Assembly (NCBI RefSeq): GCF_039543825.1
Contig: NZ_BAABKM010000002.1
Span: 1,334,133-1,398,132, forward strand
DNA length: 64,000 bases
Source of the DNA: Nocardioides conyzicola
GTDB taxonomy: Bacteria; Actinomycetota; Actinomycetes; Propionibacteriales; Nocardioidaceae
Reading direction: 5' to 3'
Position numbers and translations under genes: made by a program. This document shows, in pieces, positions 39,199 through 47,641 of the stretch (position 1 is the stretch's first letter; every line of letters begins with the position of its first letter). The notes under the pieces were generated by a model that worked only from the letters and a program-made list of their open reading frames with translations, made no database searches and was not told where the DNA came from.

Positions 39199-41612
39199 GG
39201 ACCGTGCTGCGCGCGTCGCTGCGCACCCACACCCGCCGCTACGTGTCGGCGGCGATCGCCGTCGTCATCGGCGTCTCCTTCATCGTCGTCACCAGCCTGC
39301 TGTCCGACGCCACCCGCGCCGGCCTGGTCGCCGGCGTCGAGGTGCCCTTCCGAGGTGCCGACGTCGTCGTCACCGACGTCAGCGCCGACGAGGCGGCCCG
39401 CATCGTCGACCGGGCGCAGCGGGACGGCGACTCCGCGGCCGTCCTCGGCTGGACTCCCCAGAGGGTCCGGGTCGGCGGGCGGCTCTTCGAGGACCGGGCC
39501 GATGTCGGCGGGGTCGCCGACGACGCTGGCCTGCGCTGGCAGGTGCTCCGCAAGGGCCGCTTCCCCGACGCTCCGGGCGAGGTCGTCGCCGACGTCAACG
39601 CGGTCAAGGGGCACGACGTCTCCCTCGGCGACAGCGTCGAGATCGGGACAGGTCGGGGATCGGTCGACGGCACCCTCGTCGGCCTCGTCGACACCCCCTC
39701 CGCCAGCAACGGCGCCCAGCTCTACCTGACCTGGGCGGACCTGCGCGGTCTCGACTCGGACCTGTGGATCGACTCGGTCGCGTACGCCGGACCCGGGTCG
39801 TCGTCGCTCGCCGCGACGCTCCCCGCGGGCGCCACGGTCCAGCCGCGCGACGAGTTCGTCGAGGACCGCCAGGCCGAGCTGACCAACGAGGTCAACGTGC
39901 TGGCGATCCTGCTGCTGGTGTTCGCCGCCATCGCGCTCTTCGTCTCGGTGCTGGTTATCGCCAACACCTTCTCGATCCTCTTCGCCCAGCGCGCCCGCGA
40001 CGTCGCCCTGCTCCGCTGCGTCGGCGCGACCCGGCGCCAGGTGCTGCGCTCCGTGCGGGTCGAGGCGGTCGCGCTCGGCGTCGCGTCCGCGGCCCTCGGG
40101 CTCGTGGTCGGCACCGGCCTCGGCTACGCCCTCGTGGCGCTGGCGAAGTCCGCCCTGCCCAGCGGCAGCATGGCCTTCCCGGCGCCGTCGGGGCGTTGGT
40201 ACGCCGGCGCTCTCGTCGTCGGCGTCCTCGTCACCGTCGTCGCGGCCTGGCTGCCCACCCGGCGAGTGGTCCGGGTCAGCCCGCTGGCGGCGCTGCGTCC
40301 CGACGACTCGACCAGCGTGCAGACCGGGGCCGGCCGGCTCCGCGTGCTGCTCGGCCTGGTCGGAGTCGCCGTCGGCGTCGGCCTGCTGGCGCTGTCGATC
40401 AGCGCGAGCAACGCGGTCGCGATGATCCTCGGCGGGATCGCGACCTTCAGCGGCGTGCTCCTGCTCGGCCCAGTCATCGTCCCGGCGCTGATCAGGGCGG
40501 TCGGGGGACTGGTCGGCCGGGTGGGTGGCACGCCCGTCCGGCTGGCGACCGAGAACGCCGTGCGCAACCCACGGCGTACCGCCGCCACGACCGCGTCCCT
40601 GCTCGTCGGCGTCACCCTGACCGCGGCCGTCCTGGTCGGGCTGGCGAGCTCCCGCAGCGCCGTCGACGAGGACCTCGACCACGACTATCCCGTCGACGTG
40701 ACGCTCACCGCGACCGGTGCGCCGCTGGCGGCCGACGTGGCCGACCGGGTGCGGGCGGTGCCGGGGGTCGACTCCGCGATCACGCTCGCGGGCGTCTCCG
40801 CCGACGTGTCCGGTGCCGGCCGCCTGCCGGTGGTCGCCCAGAGCGGCGCCGTCGGCCTGGTCCGGGGCACCCCCGGCGTGGCCGCGCCGCGTCCCGGCGA
40901 GATCTGGGTCCCCGGGGACCTGATGGACGGCCTCGCCGACGGCGACCTGGTCACCGTGCGGGCCCGCGGCCGGACGGACCGGCTACGGGTCCGCGGCGGG
41001 GCGGGCTGGGGCGAGGCCGCGGTGGTGGCACCGTCCACGCTCGCGGATCTGACCGCCACCCCCCAGCCGTGGGCGGTCTGGGTGCGGGCCGACGACGGCG
41101 CCGACGCCGAGGACCTGGGCGGCGACCTGGATGCCATCGCCCAGTCGGTGGACGCCGACCTGGTCAACAGCCTGCGCGAGCGCTCGTGGGTGACCCTCCA
41201 GCTCGACATCCTGACGGGCACGGTCGTCGCCCTGCTGGGCATCGCCGTCGTGATCGCCCTGGTCGGCATCGGCAACACCCTCGGCCTGTCCGTGCTCGAG
41301 CGCGGCCGGGAGAACGCGCTGCTGCGCGCCCTCGGGCTCACCCGCCGTCAGCTGCGGGCCACGCTCGCGGCCGAGGCACTGCTGCTGTCGGTCGTTGCGA
41401 CCGTGCTGGGCACGGTGATCGGGGTGGCGTTCGCGTGGGTCGCGGTCCACGCCCTCGTGCAGCGGGCGGTCGACGCCGCGCCGATGGTGCTGCCGTGGGG
41501 CCAGCTGGCTGCGGTGGTCCTGGTCGCCGGCGTGGCCGGGCTCCTGTCGGCTCTGCTGCCGGCGCGCCGCGCAGCTCGCACCACCCCGGCCGCCGGGCTC
41601 AGTGCCGACTGA
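39195..41612 (+). CDS. FtsX-like ABC transporter permease
   Basis: An 805-residue membrane protein with the duplicated FtsX architecture: an N-terminal helix (about 17-36), a large extracytoplasmic domain, three helices with FAQRARDVALLRCVGATRRQ between them, then a second extracytoplasmic domain and three more helices with SVLERGRENALLRALGLTRR. The two 'A-L-L-R-x-x-G-x-T-R-R-Q' coupling helices are clear. Such permeases export peptides or lipids or move lipoproteins; the cargo here is unknown. It shares its operon with the ATPase and stands behind a two-component system. Confidence 0.93.
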   Translation: MRTVLRASLRTHTRRYVSAAIAVVIGVSFIVVTSLLSDATRAGLVAGVEVPFRGADVVVTDVSADEAARIVDRAQRDGDSAAVLGWTPQRVRVGGRLFEDRADVGGVADDAGLRWQVLRKGRFPDAPGEVVADVNAVKGHDVSLGDSVEIGTGRGSVDGTLVGLVDTPSASNGAQLYLTWADLRGLDSDLWIDSVAYAGPGSSSLAATLPAGATVQPRDEFVEDRQAELTNEVNVLAILLLVFAAIALFVSVLVIANTFSILFAQRARDVALLRCVGATRRQVLRSVRVEAVALGVASAALGLVVGTGLGYALVALAKSALPSGSMAFPAPSGRWYAGALVVGVLVTVVAAWLPTRRVVRVSPLAALRPDDSTSVQTGAGRLRVLLGLVGVAVGVGLLALSISASNAVAMILGGIATFSGVLLLGPVIVPALIRAVGGLVGRVGGTPVRLATENAVRNPRRTAATTASLLVGVTLTAAVLVGLASSRSAVDEDLDHDYPVDVTLTATGAPLAADVADRVRAVPGVDSAITLAGVSADVSGAGRLPVVAQSGAVGLVRGTPGVAAPRPGEIWVPGDLMDGLADGDLVTVRARGRTDRLRVRGGAGWGEAAVVAPSTLADLTATPQPWAVWVRADDGADAEDLGGDLDAIAQSVDADLVNSLRERSWVTLQLDILTGTVVALLGIAVVIALVGIGNTLGLSVLERGRENALLRALGLTRRQLRATLAAEALLLSVVATVLGTVIGVAFAWVAVHALVQRAVDAAPMVLPWGQLAAVVLVAGVAGLLSALLPARRAARTTPAAGLSAD

Positions 41613-41623
41613 GCGGGCTCGGG

Positions 41624-41654
41624 TTGACCTCAACCAGAGTTGAAGTCCTAGGTT
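41624..41654 (+). promoter_or_regulatory. MerR-type promoter with operator in a 19-bp spacer
   Basis: A -35 TTGACC (41624-41629) and -10 TAGGTT (41649-41654) are separated by 19 bases, 2 more than normal. The inverted repeat GACCTCAAC (41626-41634), 4 bases, GTTGAAGTC (41639-41647), matching at 8 of 9 positions, fills the gap. This is the layout recognised by MerR-family activators, which untwist the spacer on sensing their ligand. The GTG of the MFS gene is 6 bases past the -10 box. No MerR gene lies in the window. Confidence 0.72.
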
Positions 41655-41660
41655 CTGCGG

Positions 41661-43064
41661 GTGACCACGACCGTCCCGAGCACCCCCGCACCACCGGGGC
41701 CACGTCCGCGCATCCTGTCGCCGGCGTACGCCGCGACCACGATCGGGATGTTCGCGCTGGTCGCGTTCTCGGCGTTCGAGGCCACCGCCGTCACGACCGT
41801 GATGCCGTCGGTCGCGGACGAGCTCGACGGCGTCGGGCTCTACGCCCTGTCGTTCGCGGCGCCGCTCGCGAGCGGCGTCGTCGGCATGGTGGCCGCCGGC
41901 GCCCGGGCCGACCGACGCGGCCCGGTCGGCCCGCTGGTCGCGGCGCTCGTGCTCTTCTCCCTGGGCCTGGTGGTCTGCGGGACCGCGCCGTCGATGGAGG
42001 TGCTCGTCGCAGGCCGGGTGCTTCAGGGCCTCGGCGGCGGCGCGATGACCGTCTGCCTGTACGTCGTGGTCGGGCTGGTCTTCCCGGCGGTCCTCCAGCC
42101 GGCCGTGTTCGCGAGCTTCGCCGCTGCGTGGGTGCTGCCGTCGCTGTTCGGCCCCGCCCTCGCGGCGTTCGTCGCCCACTCCCTCGGCTGGCGGTGGGTG
42201 TTCCTCGGCGTGGTCGCCGTGGTCGCGCTGTCGACCGTGCTGATCGCCCCCGCGCTGCGCGGCCTGGAGCGCCGCGACGGCGCGGCCACGGCGTCCGGCT
42301 CGCGGCTCGCCTGGGCCGCCGTCGGGGCGACCGCGGTCCTGGTGCTCGAGCTGCTCGGGTCACGACGCGGTCCGGTCGTGGTCCTGGCGGTCGTCGCGCT
42401 CGGCGTCGTCGTCCTTGCGCTCCGGCGGCTGCTGCCCAGCGGTGCGCTGGTCGCCCGTCGCGGGCTGCCGGCCGTGATCGGCACGCGGGGGTTGCTGAGC
42501 GCGTCCTTCTTCTGCGCCGAGGCCTACATCGTCTTCGTCCTGCAGGAGCGGTGGGGGCTCTCGCCGGGCACCGCCGGCCTGGCCCTGACGGCCGTCGGCC
42601 TGGTCTGGGCGGCCTCGAGCCAGGTGCAGTCCCGGCTCGGCGACCGCGTCTCCCACGTCACCGCGATGCGCTGGGGCACCGCTCTCGTGCTCGCCGGGAC
42701 GATCCTGCTGACCGTCGTCGTGGTCGGCCACGGCTCCCCGGTGCTCGCCATGGCGGCGTACGTCGTCGCCGGCGCCGGGATGGGCTTCGGCTACCCGCGC
42801 ACCGGCGTCGCGATGCTCGCCGCCTCCTCCGACACCGACCGTGGCTTCAACTCCTCGGCCCTGTCCATCGCCGACTCCCTCGGCGGCGCGCTGTCGCTGT
42901 CCCTGTCCGGCATCGTGTTCGGGGTGGCGACCCGGGTCGGGGTCGACCCGTTCGGCTCCGTCTTCGTGCTCGCGGCCGGCATCGCCGTGCTGGGTGTGGG
43001 GGCGGCGTGGCGGACGGCCGCTGGTGTCGAGAGACGCGAAATCGCCCTCGATCCAGCCGTCTGA
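41661..43064 (+). CDS. MFS drug-efflux transporter
   Basis: A 467-residue membrane protein with 12-14 predicted helices. Motif A-like GARADRRGPVGPLVA is near residue 80 and motif C-like helices follow; FEATAVTTVMPSVADEL near residue 35 resembles the DHA2/EmrB-type start. Substrates are unknown. It starts at a leaderless GTG behind the MerR-type promoter, so induction by a toxic ligand is likely. It is convergent with the SigJ operon and ends inside a strong terminator hairpin. Confidence 0.85.
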   Translation: MTTTVPSTPAPPGPRPRILSPAYAATTIGMFALVAFSAFEATAVTTVMPSVADELDGVGLYALSFAAPLASGVVGMVAAGARADRRGPVGPLVAALVLFSLGLVVCGTAPSMEVLVAGRVLQGLGGGAMTVCLYVVVGLVFPAVLQPAVFASFAAAWVLPSLFGPALAAFVAHSLGWRWVFLGVVAVVALSTVLIAPALRGLERRDGAATASGSRLAWAAVGATAVLVLELLGSRRGPVVVLAVVALGVVVLALRRLLPSGALVARRGLPAVIGTRGLLSASFFCAEAYIVFVLQERWGLSPGTAGLALTAVGLVWAASSQVQSRLGDRVSHVTAMRWGTALVLAGTILLTVVVVGHGSPVLAMAAYVVAGAGMGFGYPRTGVAMLAASSDTDRGFNSSALSIADSLGGALSLSLSGIVFGVATRVGVDPFGSVFVLAAGIAVLGVGAAWRTAAGVERREIALDPAV

Positions 43065-43079
43065 GGGCGATTTCGCGTC
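43033..43079. terminator. 17-bp perfect stem-loop between convergent genes
   Basis: Arms GACGCGAAATCGCCCTC (43033-43049) and its complement (43063-43079) enclose 13 bases. The hairpin overlaps the MFS stop codon and precedes the SigJ stop at 43091, so it can serve both strands. Confidence 0.82.
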
Positions 43080-43090
43080 ACTCGACGATC

Positions 43091-43954
43091 TCAGCCGCGC
43101 AGCACCGACGCCAGCTTGTCCGGCGCGAGCACGATGTCGACCCGGGTGATCCGGTCACCGTCGACGGTGAACGACACGACCGAGTGCAGGTGACCCGCGA
43201 CGCGGAACGCGACGCCGGTGCGGCCGTTGACCTCCACCAGCTCGACCTCGCCGTCCTTGCGCGCGATCCCGGCCATGAAGCGGGCGACCTTGTCCGGCCC
43301 GACCACGGGCCGCCGGGCTGCGTTGACGACACCGCCGCCGTCGCTGGTGAGCACCACCGACGGGTCGAGCAGCCGCATCAGGTCGGCCAGGTCGCCGCCG
43401 GCGGCCGCGACCAGGAACGCGCCGACCACCCGGTCGTGGGTGGTCGCGTCGACCGCCACCCGAGGCGTCCCGGCCACGACGTGCTGCCGGGCCCGGCGGG
43501 CGAGCTGCCGGACCGCCTCCGGCGTCCGCCCCACGGCGGCGGCCACCTCCGCGAACGGCAGCTCGAAGATGTCGTGCAGCACCCACGCCGTCCGTTCCGC
43601 AGGGGTCAGCCGCTCGAGGGCGACCAGCAGGGCGTAGCGGACCGAGTCGTCGAGGCTCACCCGGTCGGCGGCGTCCGGGACGGCGGCCACCACCGGCTCC
43701 GGGAGCCACGGCCCGACGTACGACTCCCGGCGCACGCGGGCCGATCGCAGCACGTCGAGGGCCGCCCGTGCGACGGTGACGGTCGCCCAGGCGCCGACGT
43801 CGCGCACCGGGTCGCGGGCGTCGGCCGCCACCAGCCGGAGCCAGCAGTCGGCCACGACGTCCTCGGCCTCGGCGTGGCTGCCGAGGATCGCGTAGGCCAC
43901 CCGGACGAGGCGCGGCCGCTCCCCGTCGTACGCCGTTGCCAGCTCGTCGCTCAC
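43091..43954 (-). CDS. sigJ: ECF41-family sigma factor SigJ with SnoaL-like C-terminal domain
   Basis: A 287-residue sigma factor. Regions 2 and 4 occupy about residues 1-165 (RLVRVAYAILGSHAEAEDVV, LTPAERTAWVLHDIFELPFA). The C-terminal SnoaL_2-like domain carries the ECF41 hallmarks SDGGG (about 205) and PDKL near the end (LAPDKLASVL). In ECF41 factors this fused domain, not a separate anti-sigma, controls activity. GTG 43954 overlaps the epimerase stop by 4 bases. The operon begins at a promoter matching the ECF41 consensus (45122-45148), which indicates autoregulation. Confidence 0.9.
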   Translation of the reverse strand: MSDELATAYDGERPRLVRVAYAILGSHAEAEDVVADCWLRLVAADARDPVRDVGAWATVTVARAALDVLRSARVRRESYVGPWLPEPVVAAVPDAADRVSLDDSVRYALLVALERLTPAERTAWVLHDIFELPFAEVAAAVGRTPEAVRQLARRARQHVVAGTPRVAVDATTHDRVVGAFLVAAAGGDLADLMRLLDPSVVLTSDGGGVVNAARRPVVGPDKVARFMAGIARKDGEVELVEVNGRTGVAFRVAGHLHSVVSFTVDGDRITRVDIVLAPDKLASVLRG

Positions 43955-44691
43955 TGCTGGCTCAACCACTCGTCGAAGGTCACCCGGCCACGCGGTCCGT
44001 CAGCGGTCGGCGTCAGCGCGCCCGAGCGCATCGCCCGGCCGGCCGCTCCGGGGAGCCGGACCGGCACCACCCGGCGGCCGAGGCTGCGCGCCGTCGAGAC
44101 CCGGCGAGCGAGGTCGACGATCTGCAGCCGGTCTGGGCCGGCCAGCTCGGGCGCGTGCCCGACCGGAGGGCCCGCGGCGAGCTCGACGAGCGCCTCGGCG
44201 ACCTCGCGGGCGGCCACCGGCTGGCTCAGCATCCGCGGCACCAGCGAGAACGGCCCGACGGTCACGAAGTGCAGCGCCTGCTCGGCGAACTCGTGGAACT
44301 GCGTCGCCCGGAGCACCGTCCACGGCACCTGCCCCTCCGCCAGGACGCGCTCCTGGAGCCGCTTGCCGGCGTAGTAGCCGGTGTCGACGTCGTCGATCCC
44401 GACGATCGACAGGGCCACGTGGTGGCCGACCCCGGCCGTCGACTCGGCGGCGAGCAGGGTGCGGGTCACCCCGCCGAAGAACGCCTCGGCCGCGTCCCGC
44501 TTCTGGGTGGTCACGTTGGTGGTGTCGATGACCGCGTCCACACCGGCCAGGCGATCGACCAGGCCGGCGCCGGTGGTCAGGTCCACGCCCTCGGACCGGG
44601 ACAGCACGACGACGTCGTACCCGCGATCGCGGGCGGCGTCGACGACCATGCGTCCGACCAGGCCGGTCCCACCGGCCACCGCGATCTTCAT
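43951..44691 (-). CDS. NAD(P)-binding epimerase/NmrA-like protein (ECF41 partner)
   Basis: A 246-residue Rossmann protein. The dinucleotide site is IAVAGGTGLVGRMVVDAA at residues 3-20; no classical SDR Tyr-xxx-Lys is obvious except YYAGKRLQE near 107, whose Y-Y-A-G-K resembles it. NmrA-like and epimerase proteins are one of the three classical ECF41 partner types (carboxymuconolactone decarboxylase, oxidoreductase, epimerase). It is co-transcribed with sigJ (GTGA overlap) and is probably its main regulated product; the substrate is unknown. Confidence 0.85.
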   Translation of the reverse strand: MKIAVAGGTGLVGRMVVDAARDRGYDVVVLSRSEGVDLTTGAGLVDRLAGVDAVIDTTNVTTQKRDAAEAFFGGVTRTLLAAESTAGVGHHVALSIVGIDDVDTGYYAGKRLQERVLAEGQVPWTVLRATQFHEFAEQALHFVTVGPFSLVPRMLSQPVAAREVAEALVELAAGPPVGHAPELAGPDRLQIVDLARRVSTARSLGRRVVPVRLPGAAGRAMRSGALTPTADGPRGRVTFDEWLSQQ

Positions 44692-45113
44692 GCCGTCACC
44701 TCCGCCCGCTGCTCGGCCCGGGCCGGCACCAGGAGGAGCACGGCCAGGACCAGGGTCCCACCGAGCGCGACCACGTTGCCGACGACGTCGACGGCTGCCA
44801 GCTCACCGAGGTGGTGCAGGTGATAGCTCAGGTGCAGCAGCGAGAACGTCGTCCAAGCCGCGCCGAGCATCAGCGTCGTACGGCGCTCCCGCCACGCGAG
44901 CGCCAGCACGCCGGCCACCGCGAGGGCCAGGTAGAGGCCGCCGACGTCGCGGACGAGATGCTCGTTGAAGGGACCGTCACCGCCGACCCACGTCCGGTTG
45001 AGCCCGGGGAAGCTGTCGTAGAAGGACCGCGGCGCCAGCGACGCCCACCAGCCGACGTACAACGCCGACGCGGTGAGCACCCCCGTGGCCACGGTGTGGG
45101 GAGTCGTGTTCAT
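44688..45113 (-). CDS. Four-helix membrane protein, first gene of the SigJ operon
   Basis: A 141-residue hydrophobic protein with helices at about residues 8-26, 55-75, 82-98 and 108-130, and a Phe/Asn/Arg-containing loop (RSFYDSFPGLNRTWVGGDG) after the first. I do not recognise the family with certainty; small DUF-type membrane proteins of this size occur beside ECF41 epimerases. ATG 45113 is preferred over an upstream in-frame start, because the ECF41-type promoter at 45122-45148 would overlap the longer version. It overlaps the epimerase gene by ATGA. Confidence 0.72.
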   Translation of the reverse strand: MNTTPHTVATGVLTASALYVGWWASLAPRSFYDSFPGLNRTWVGGDGPFNEHLVRDVGGLYLALAVAGVLALAWRERRTTLMLGAAWTTFSLLHLSYHLHHLGELAAVDVVGNVVALGGTLVLAVLLLVPARAEQRAEVTA

Positions 45114-45121
45114 ACCCGGTA

Positions 45122-45148
45122 GACGGGACAGCCCGCCCGGGTGTGACA
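45122..45148 (-). promoter_or_regulatory. ECF41-type promoter (TGTCACA-N16-CGTC)
   Basis: On the minus strand TGTCACA (45148-45142) is followed by exactly 16 bases and CGTC (45125-45122). This matches the ECF41 consensus as I remember it. The start codon at 45113 is 8 bases past the CGTC, so the mRNA should have almost no leader. The operon it serves encodes the ECF41 factor itself. Confidence 0.75.
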
Positions 45149-45155
45149 TCGGGAG

Positions 45156-45782
45156 CTAGACGAGCTCGGGTTCGGTCTTCTCGCGGACCTCGTCCTCGGT
45201 GACGCCGGGGGCGAGCTCGACCAGACGCAGCCCGTCGGGGGTGACGTCGATGACGGCGAGGTCGGTGATGATCCGCTGCACACAACCCCGTCCGGTGTAG
45301 GGCAGGGAGCACTCCTCGACGATCTTGAACGACCCGTCGCGGGCCACGTGCTCCATCAGCACGATCACCCGCTTCGCGCCGTTGACCAGGTCCATCGCCC
45401 CGCCCATGCCCTTGACCATCTTGCCGGGGATCATCCAGTTCGCGATGTCACCCGCAGCCGAGACCTGCATCGCGCCCAGGATCGCGGCGTCGATCTTCCC
45501 GCCCCGGATCATCCCGAACGACGTGGCCGAGTCGAAGATGGACGCGCCCGGGCGCAGCGTCACGGTCTCCTTGCCGGCGTTGATCAGGTCCGCATCCACC
45601 GCGTCCTCGCTCGGGTAGGCACCCGTGCCGAGCACCCCGTTCTCCGACTGCAGCACCAGCTCGACGTCGTCGGGGACGTAGTTGGGCACCAGCGTCGGCA
45701 ACCCGATCCCCAGGTTCACATACGACCCGTCCGACAGCTCAGCGGCCGCCCGCGCCGCCATCTCCTCACGCGACCAGCTCAC
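45156..45782 (-). CDS. scoB: 3-oxoacid CoA-transferase subunit B
   Basis: A 208-residue subunit. [15 protein letters not shown] near residues 22-36 and [13 protein letters not shown] near 43-55 hold the family signature, with the catalytic Glu in SENG. With subunit A it moves CoA between succinyl-CoA (or acetyl-CoA) and acetoacetate. ATG 45782 overlaps the scoA stop. The stretch 45114-45155 between its stop and the SigJ operon holds only the ECF41 promoter. Confidence 0.93.
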   Translation of the reverse strand: MSWSREEMAARAAAELSDGSYVNLGIGLPTLVPNYVPDDVELVLQSENGVLGTGAYPSEDAVDADLINAGKETVTLRPGASIFDSATSFGMIRGGKIDAAILGAMQVSAAGDIANWMIPGKMVKGMGGAMDLVNGAKRVIVLMEHVARDGSFKIVEECSLPYTGRGCVQRIITDLAVIDVTPDGLRLVELAPGVTEDEVREKTEPELV

Positions 45783-46546
45783 GACGACACCGTCTTCTTC
45801 TCGATCCGCTTGTCGGCCGCCTGCTCCGGGGTCAACGCCACCACCCGGTGCACGAACACCCCCGGCGTGTGCACCTGCGCCGGAGCAATCTCACCGGGCT
45901 CCACCAGCTCCTCGACCTCCGCGACCGTCACCCGACCGCACATCGCGGCGAGGTGGTTGAAGTTGCCCGCCGACTCGCGGTAGACGAGGTTGCCGTGCCG
46001 ATCGCCCTTCCAGGCCCGCACCAACCCGAAGTCGGCCACGATCGCCTCCTCCAGCACGAACTCCCGCGGACCCTCGGCGGTCTCGAAGACCTGGGTCTGC
46101 TTCGCCGGCGACGACACGACCACGTTGCCCTCGGAGTCGTACCTCCACGGCAGCCCACCCTCGGCAACCTGCGTACCGACACCGGTCGCGGTGAAGAACG
46201 CCGCGATCCCCGTCCCACCCGCCCGCATCCGCTCCGCCAACGTGCCCTGCGGGGTCAGCTCCACCTCCAGCTCACCGGACAGGTACTGCCGCGCGAACTC
46301 CTTGTTCTCCCCCACGTACGACGACACCATCCGCCGGATCCGCTTCCGGGCGAGCAGCAGACCCAGGCCCCAGTCGTCGACACCACAGTTGTTCGACACC
46401 GCCTCCAGGTCCGTCGTCCCCGCCTCCAACAGAGCACCGATCAGCACCGACGGGATCCCGCACAACCCGAAACCACCCACCGACAACCGCGCGCCGTCCG
46501 GGATGTCCGCCACCGCCTCCGCAGCAGTCGAAACGACCTTGTCCAC
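45779..46546 (-). CDS. scoA: 3-oxoacid CoA-transferase subunit A
   Basis: A 255-residue subunit with the CoA-transferase family I signature [19 protein letters not shown] near residues 19-37 and [12 protein letters not shown] near 48. GTG 46546 is fixed by AGGAGG 6 bases upstream. Its promoter (TAAACT, 46586-46581) is divergent from that of the ArsA-like gene. The pair lets the cell use or make acetoacetate, which fits the nearby acetate genes only loosely. Confidence 0.93.
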   Translation of the reverse strand: MDKVVSTAAEAVADIPDGARLSVGGFGLCGIPSVLIGALLEAGTTDLEAVSNNCGVDDWGLGLLLARKRIRRMVSSYVGENKEFARQYLSGELEVELTPQGTLAERMRAGGTGIAAFFTATGVGTQVAEGGLPWRYDSEGNVVVSSPAKQTQVFETAEGPREFVLEEAIVADFGLVRAWKGDRHGNLVYRESAGNFNHLAAMCGRVTVAEVEELVEPGEIAPAQVHTPGVFVHRVVALTPEQAADKRIEKKTVSS

Positions 46547-46552
46547 GTCTAG

Positions 46553-46558
46553 CCTCCT
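46553..46558 (-). promoter_or_regulatory. Ribosome binding site AGGAGG of scoA
   Basis: AGGAGG on the minus strand stands 6 bases before GTG 46546 and excludes the longer Arg-rich reading from further upstream. Confidence 0.8.
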
Positions 46559-46580
46559 GGTGTGACCTGCCTCCCCATGG

Positions 46581-46586
46581 AGTTTA
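46581..46586 (-). promoter_or_regulatory. -10 box (TAAACT) of scoAB
   Basis: TAAACT on the minus strand predicts a start near 46574 and a leader of about 28 bases that includes the AGGAGG site. Confidence 0.55.
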
Positions 46587-46605
46587 GGGGTGGGGGTCGG
46601 CTGGC

Positions 46606-46611
46606 TACTCT
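46606..46611 (+). promoter_or_regulatory. -10 box (TACTCT), leaderless ArsA-like start
   Basis: TACTCT, 6 bases, ATG 46618. It lies back-to-back with the scoAB promoter, only about 20 bases away. Confidence 0.55.
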
Positions 46612-46617
46612 CGGTCC

Positions 46618-47631
46618 ATGTCAGGGCCGAGCACAGCCGACTGGTCGCGCGTGCGTCTGCATGTCGTGACCGGCAAGGGTGGCACCGGCAAGTCCACGGT
46701 GGCCGCGGCCCTGGCCCTCGCGCTCGCCTCCCACGGCAAGCAGGTGCTGCTCTGCGAGGCGGAGGGCCGCCAGGGCATCGCGCGGATGTTCGACGTCGAC
46801 CCCCTGCCGTACGCCGAGCGCCGGATCGCGACCGGGCTGCGCCACGAGGACCGCTCACCCGGCGTCGTGCACGCCCTCCACATCGACGCCGAGTCGGCGC
46901 TGCTCGAGTACCTCGCCATGTACTACAAGCTCGGCCGCGCCGGACGGGCCCTCGACCGCTTCGGCGTGATCGAGTTCGCGACGACGATCGCGCCCGGCGT
47001 CCGCGACGTGCTGCTGACCGGCAAGGTCTTCGAGGCCGTGCAGCGCAACAGCCGCAACAAGTCCGCGATCACGTACGACGCCGTCGTGCTCGACGCGCCG
47101 CCGACCGGACGCATCACGCAGTTCCTCAACGTCAACGACGAGCTGGCCGGCCTGGCCAAGGTCGGCCCCATCAAGAGCCAGGCCGACAACGTCACCGCTC
47201 TCTTCCGCTCGCCGCGCACCGCCGTCCACCTGGTGACGGTCCTCGAGGAGATGCCGGTGCAGGAGACGGCCGACGGCATCGACGCCCTGGCCGCCGCCGG
47301 CCTCCCGGTCGGCGGCGTGGTCGTCAACCGGGTGCGTCCGCGCGACATCGCGGCCGCCGATCTCGCGGCCGCCCTCGACGGGCGGCTCGACACCACGCGG
47401 CTCACCGCCGACCTCGAGGAGGCGGGGGTCGACCTCGACGAGGGGCTGGTCGACGGGCTGGTCGCCGAGGCCCACGACCACGCCGTACGACGCGCGCTCG
47501 AGGACGCCCAGCGCCAGGTCGTCGCCGGGCTCGGCCGGCCGGCGTACGAGCTCCCGCGCCTGCCCGGCGGCGTCGACCTCGGTGGCCTCTACGAGCTCGC
47601 CGCCACCCTCAAGCAGCAGGGCCTCGCATGA
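46618..47631 (+). CDS. ArsA/GET3-like anion-transporting ATPase, first of a pair
   Basis: A 337-residue P-loop ATPase with deviant Walker A GKGGTGKST near residues 19-27 and switch region VVLDAPPTGR near 160. It lacks the metal-binding Cys residues of true ArsA. Together with the next gene it forms the split heterodimer type seen as Rv3679/Rv3680, which in M. tuberculosis was linked to metabolic stress rather than arsenic (from memory). It is co-transcribed with the second ATPase, 10 bases apart. Confidence 0.9.
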   Translation: MSGPSTADWSRVRLHVVTGKGGTGKSTVAAALALALASHGKQVLLCEAEGRQGIARMFDVDPLPYAERRIATGLRHEDRSPGVVHALHIDAESALLEYLAMYYKLGRAGRALDRFGVIEFATTIAPGVRDVLLTGKVFEAVQRNSRNKSAITYDAVVLDAPPTGRITQFLNVNDELAGLAKVGPIKSQADNVTALFRSPRTAVHLVTVLEEMPVQETADGIDALAAAGLPVGGVVVNRVRPRDIAAADLAAALDGRLDTTRLTADLEEAGVDLDEGLVDGLVAEAHDHAVRRALEDAQRQVVAGLGRPAYELPRLPGGVDLGGLYELAATLKQQGLA

Positions 47632-47641
47632 GGAGCACCCG

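Noticed and set aside
39764..44374. A 1536-codon open frame on the plus strand
   Set aside because: It is a shadow frame of the FtsX permease, MFS and SigJ genes: Arg/Pro/Gly-rich, with no domain, and the true frames carry clear motifs.
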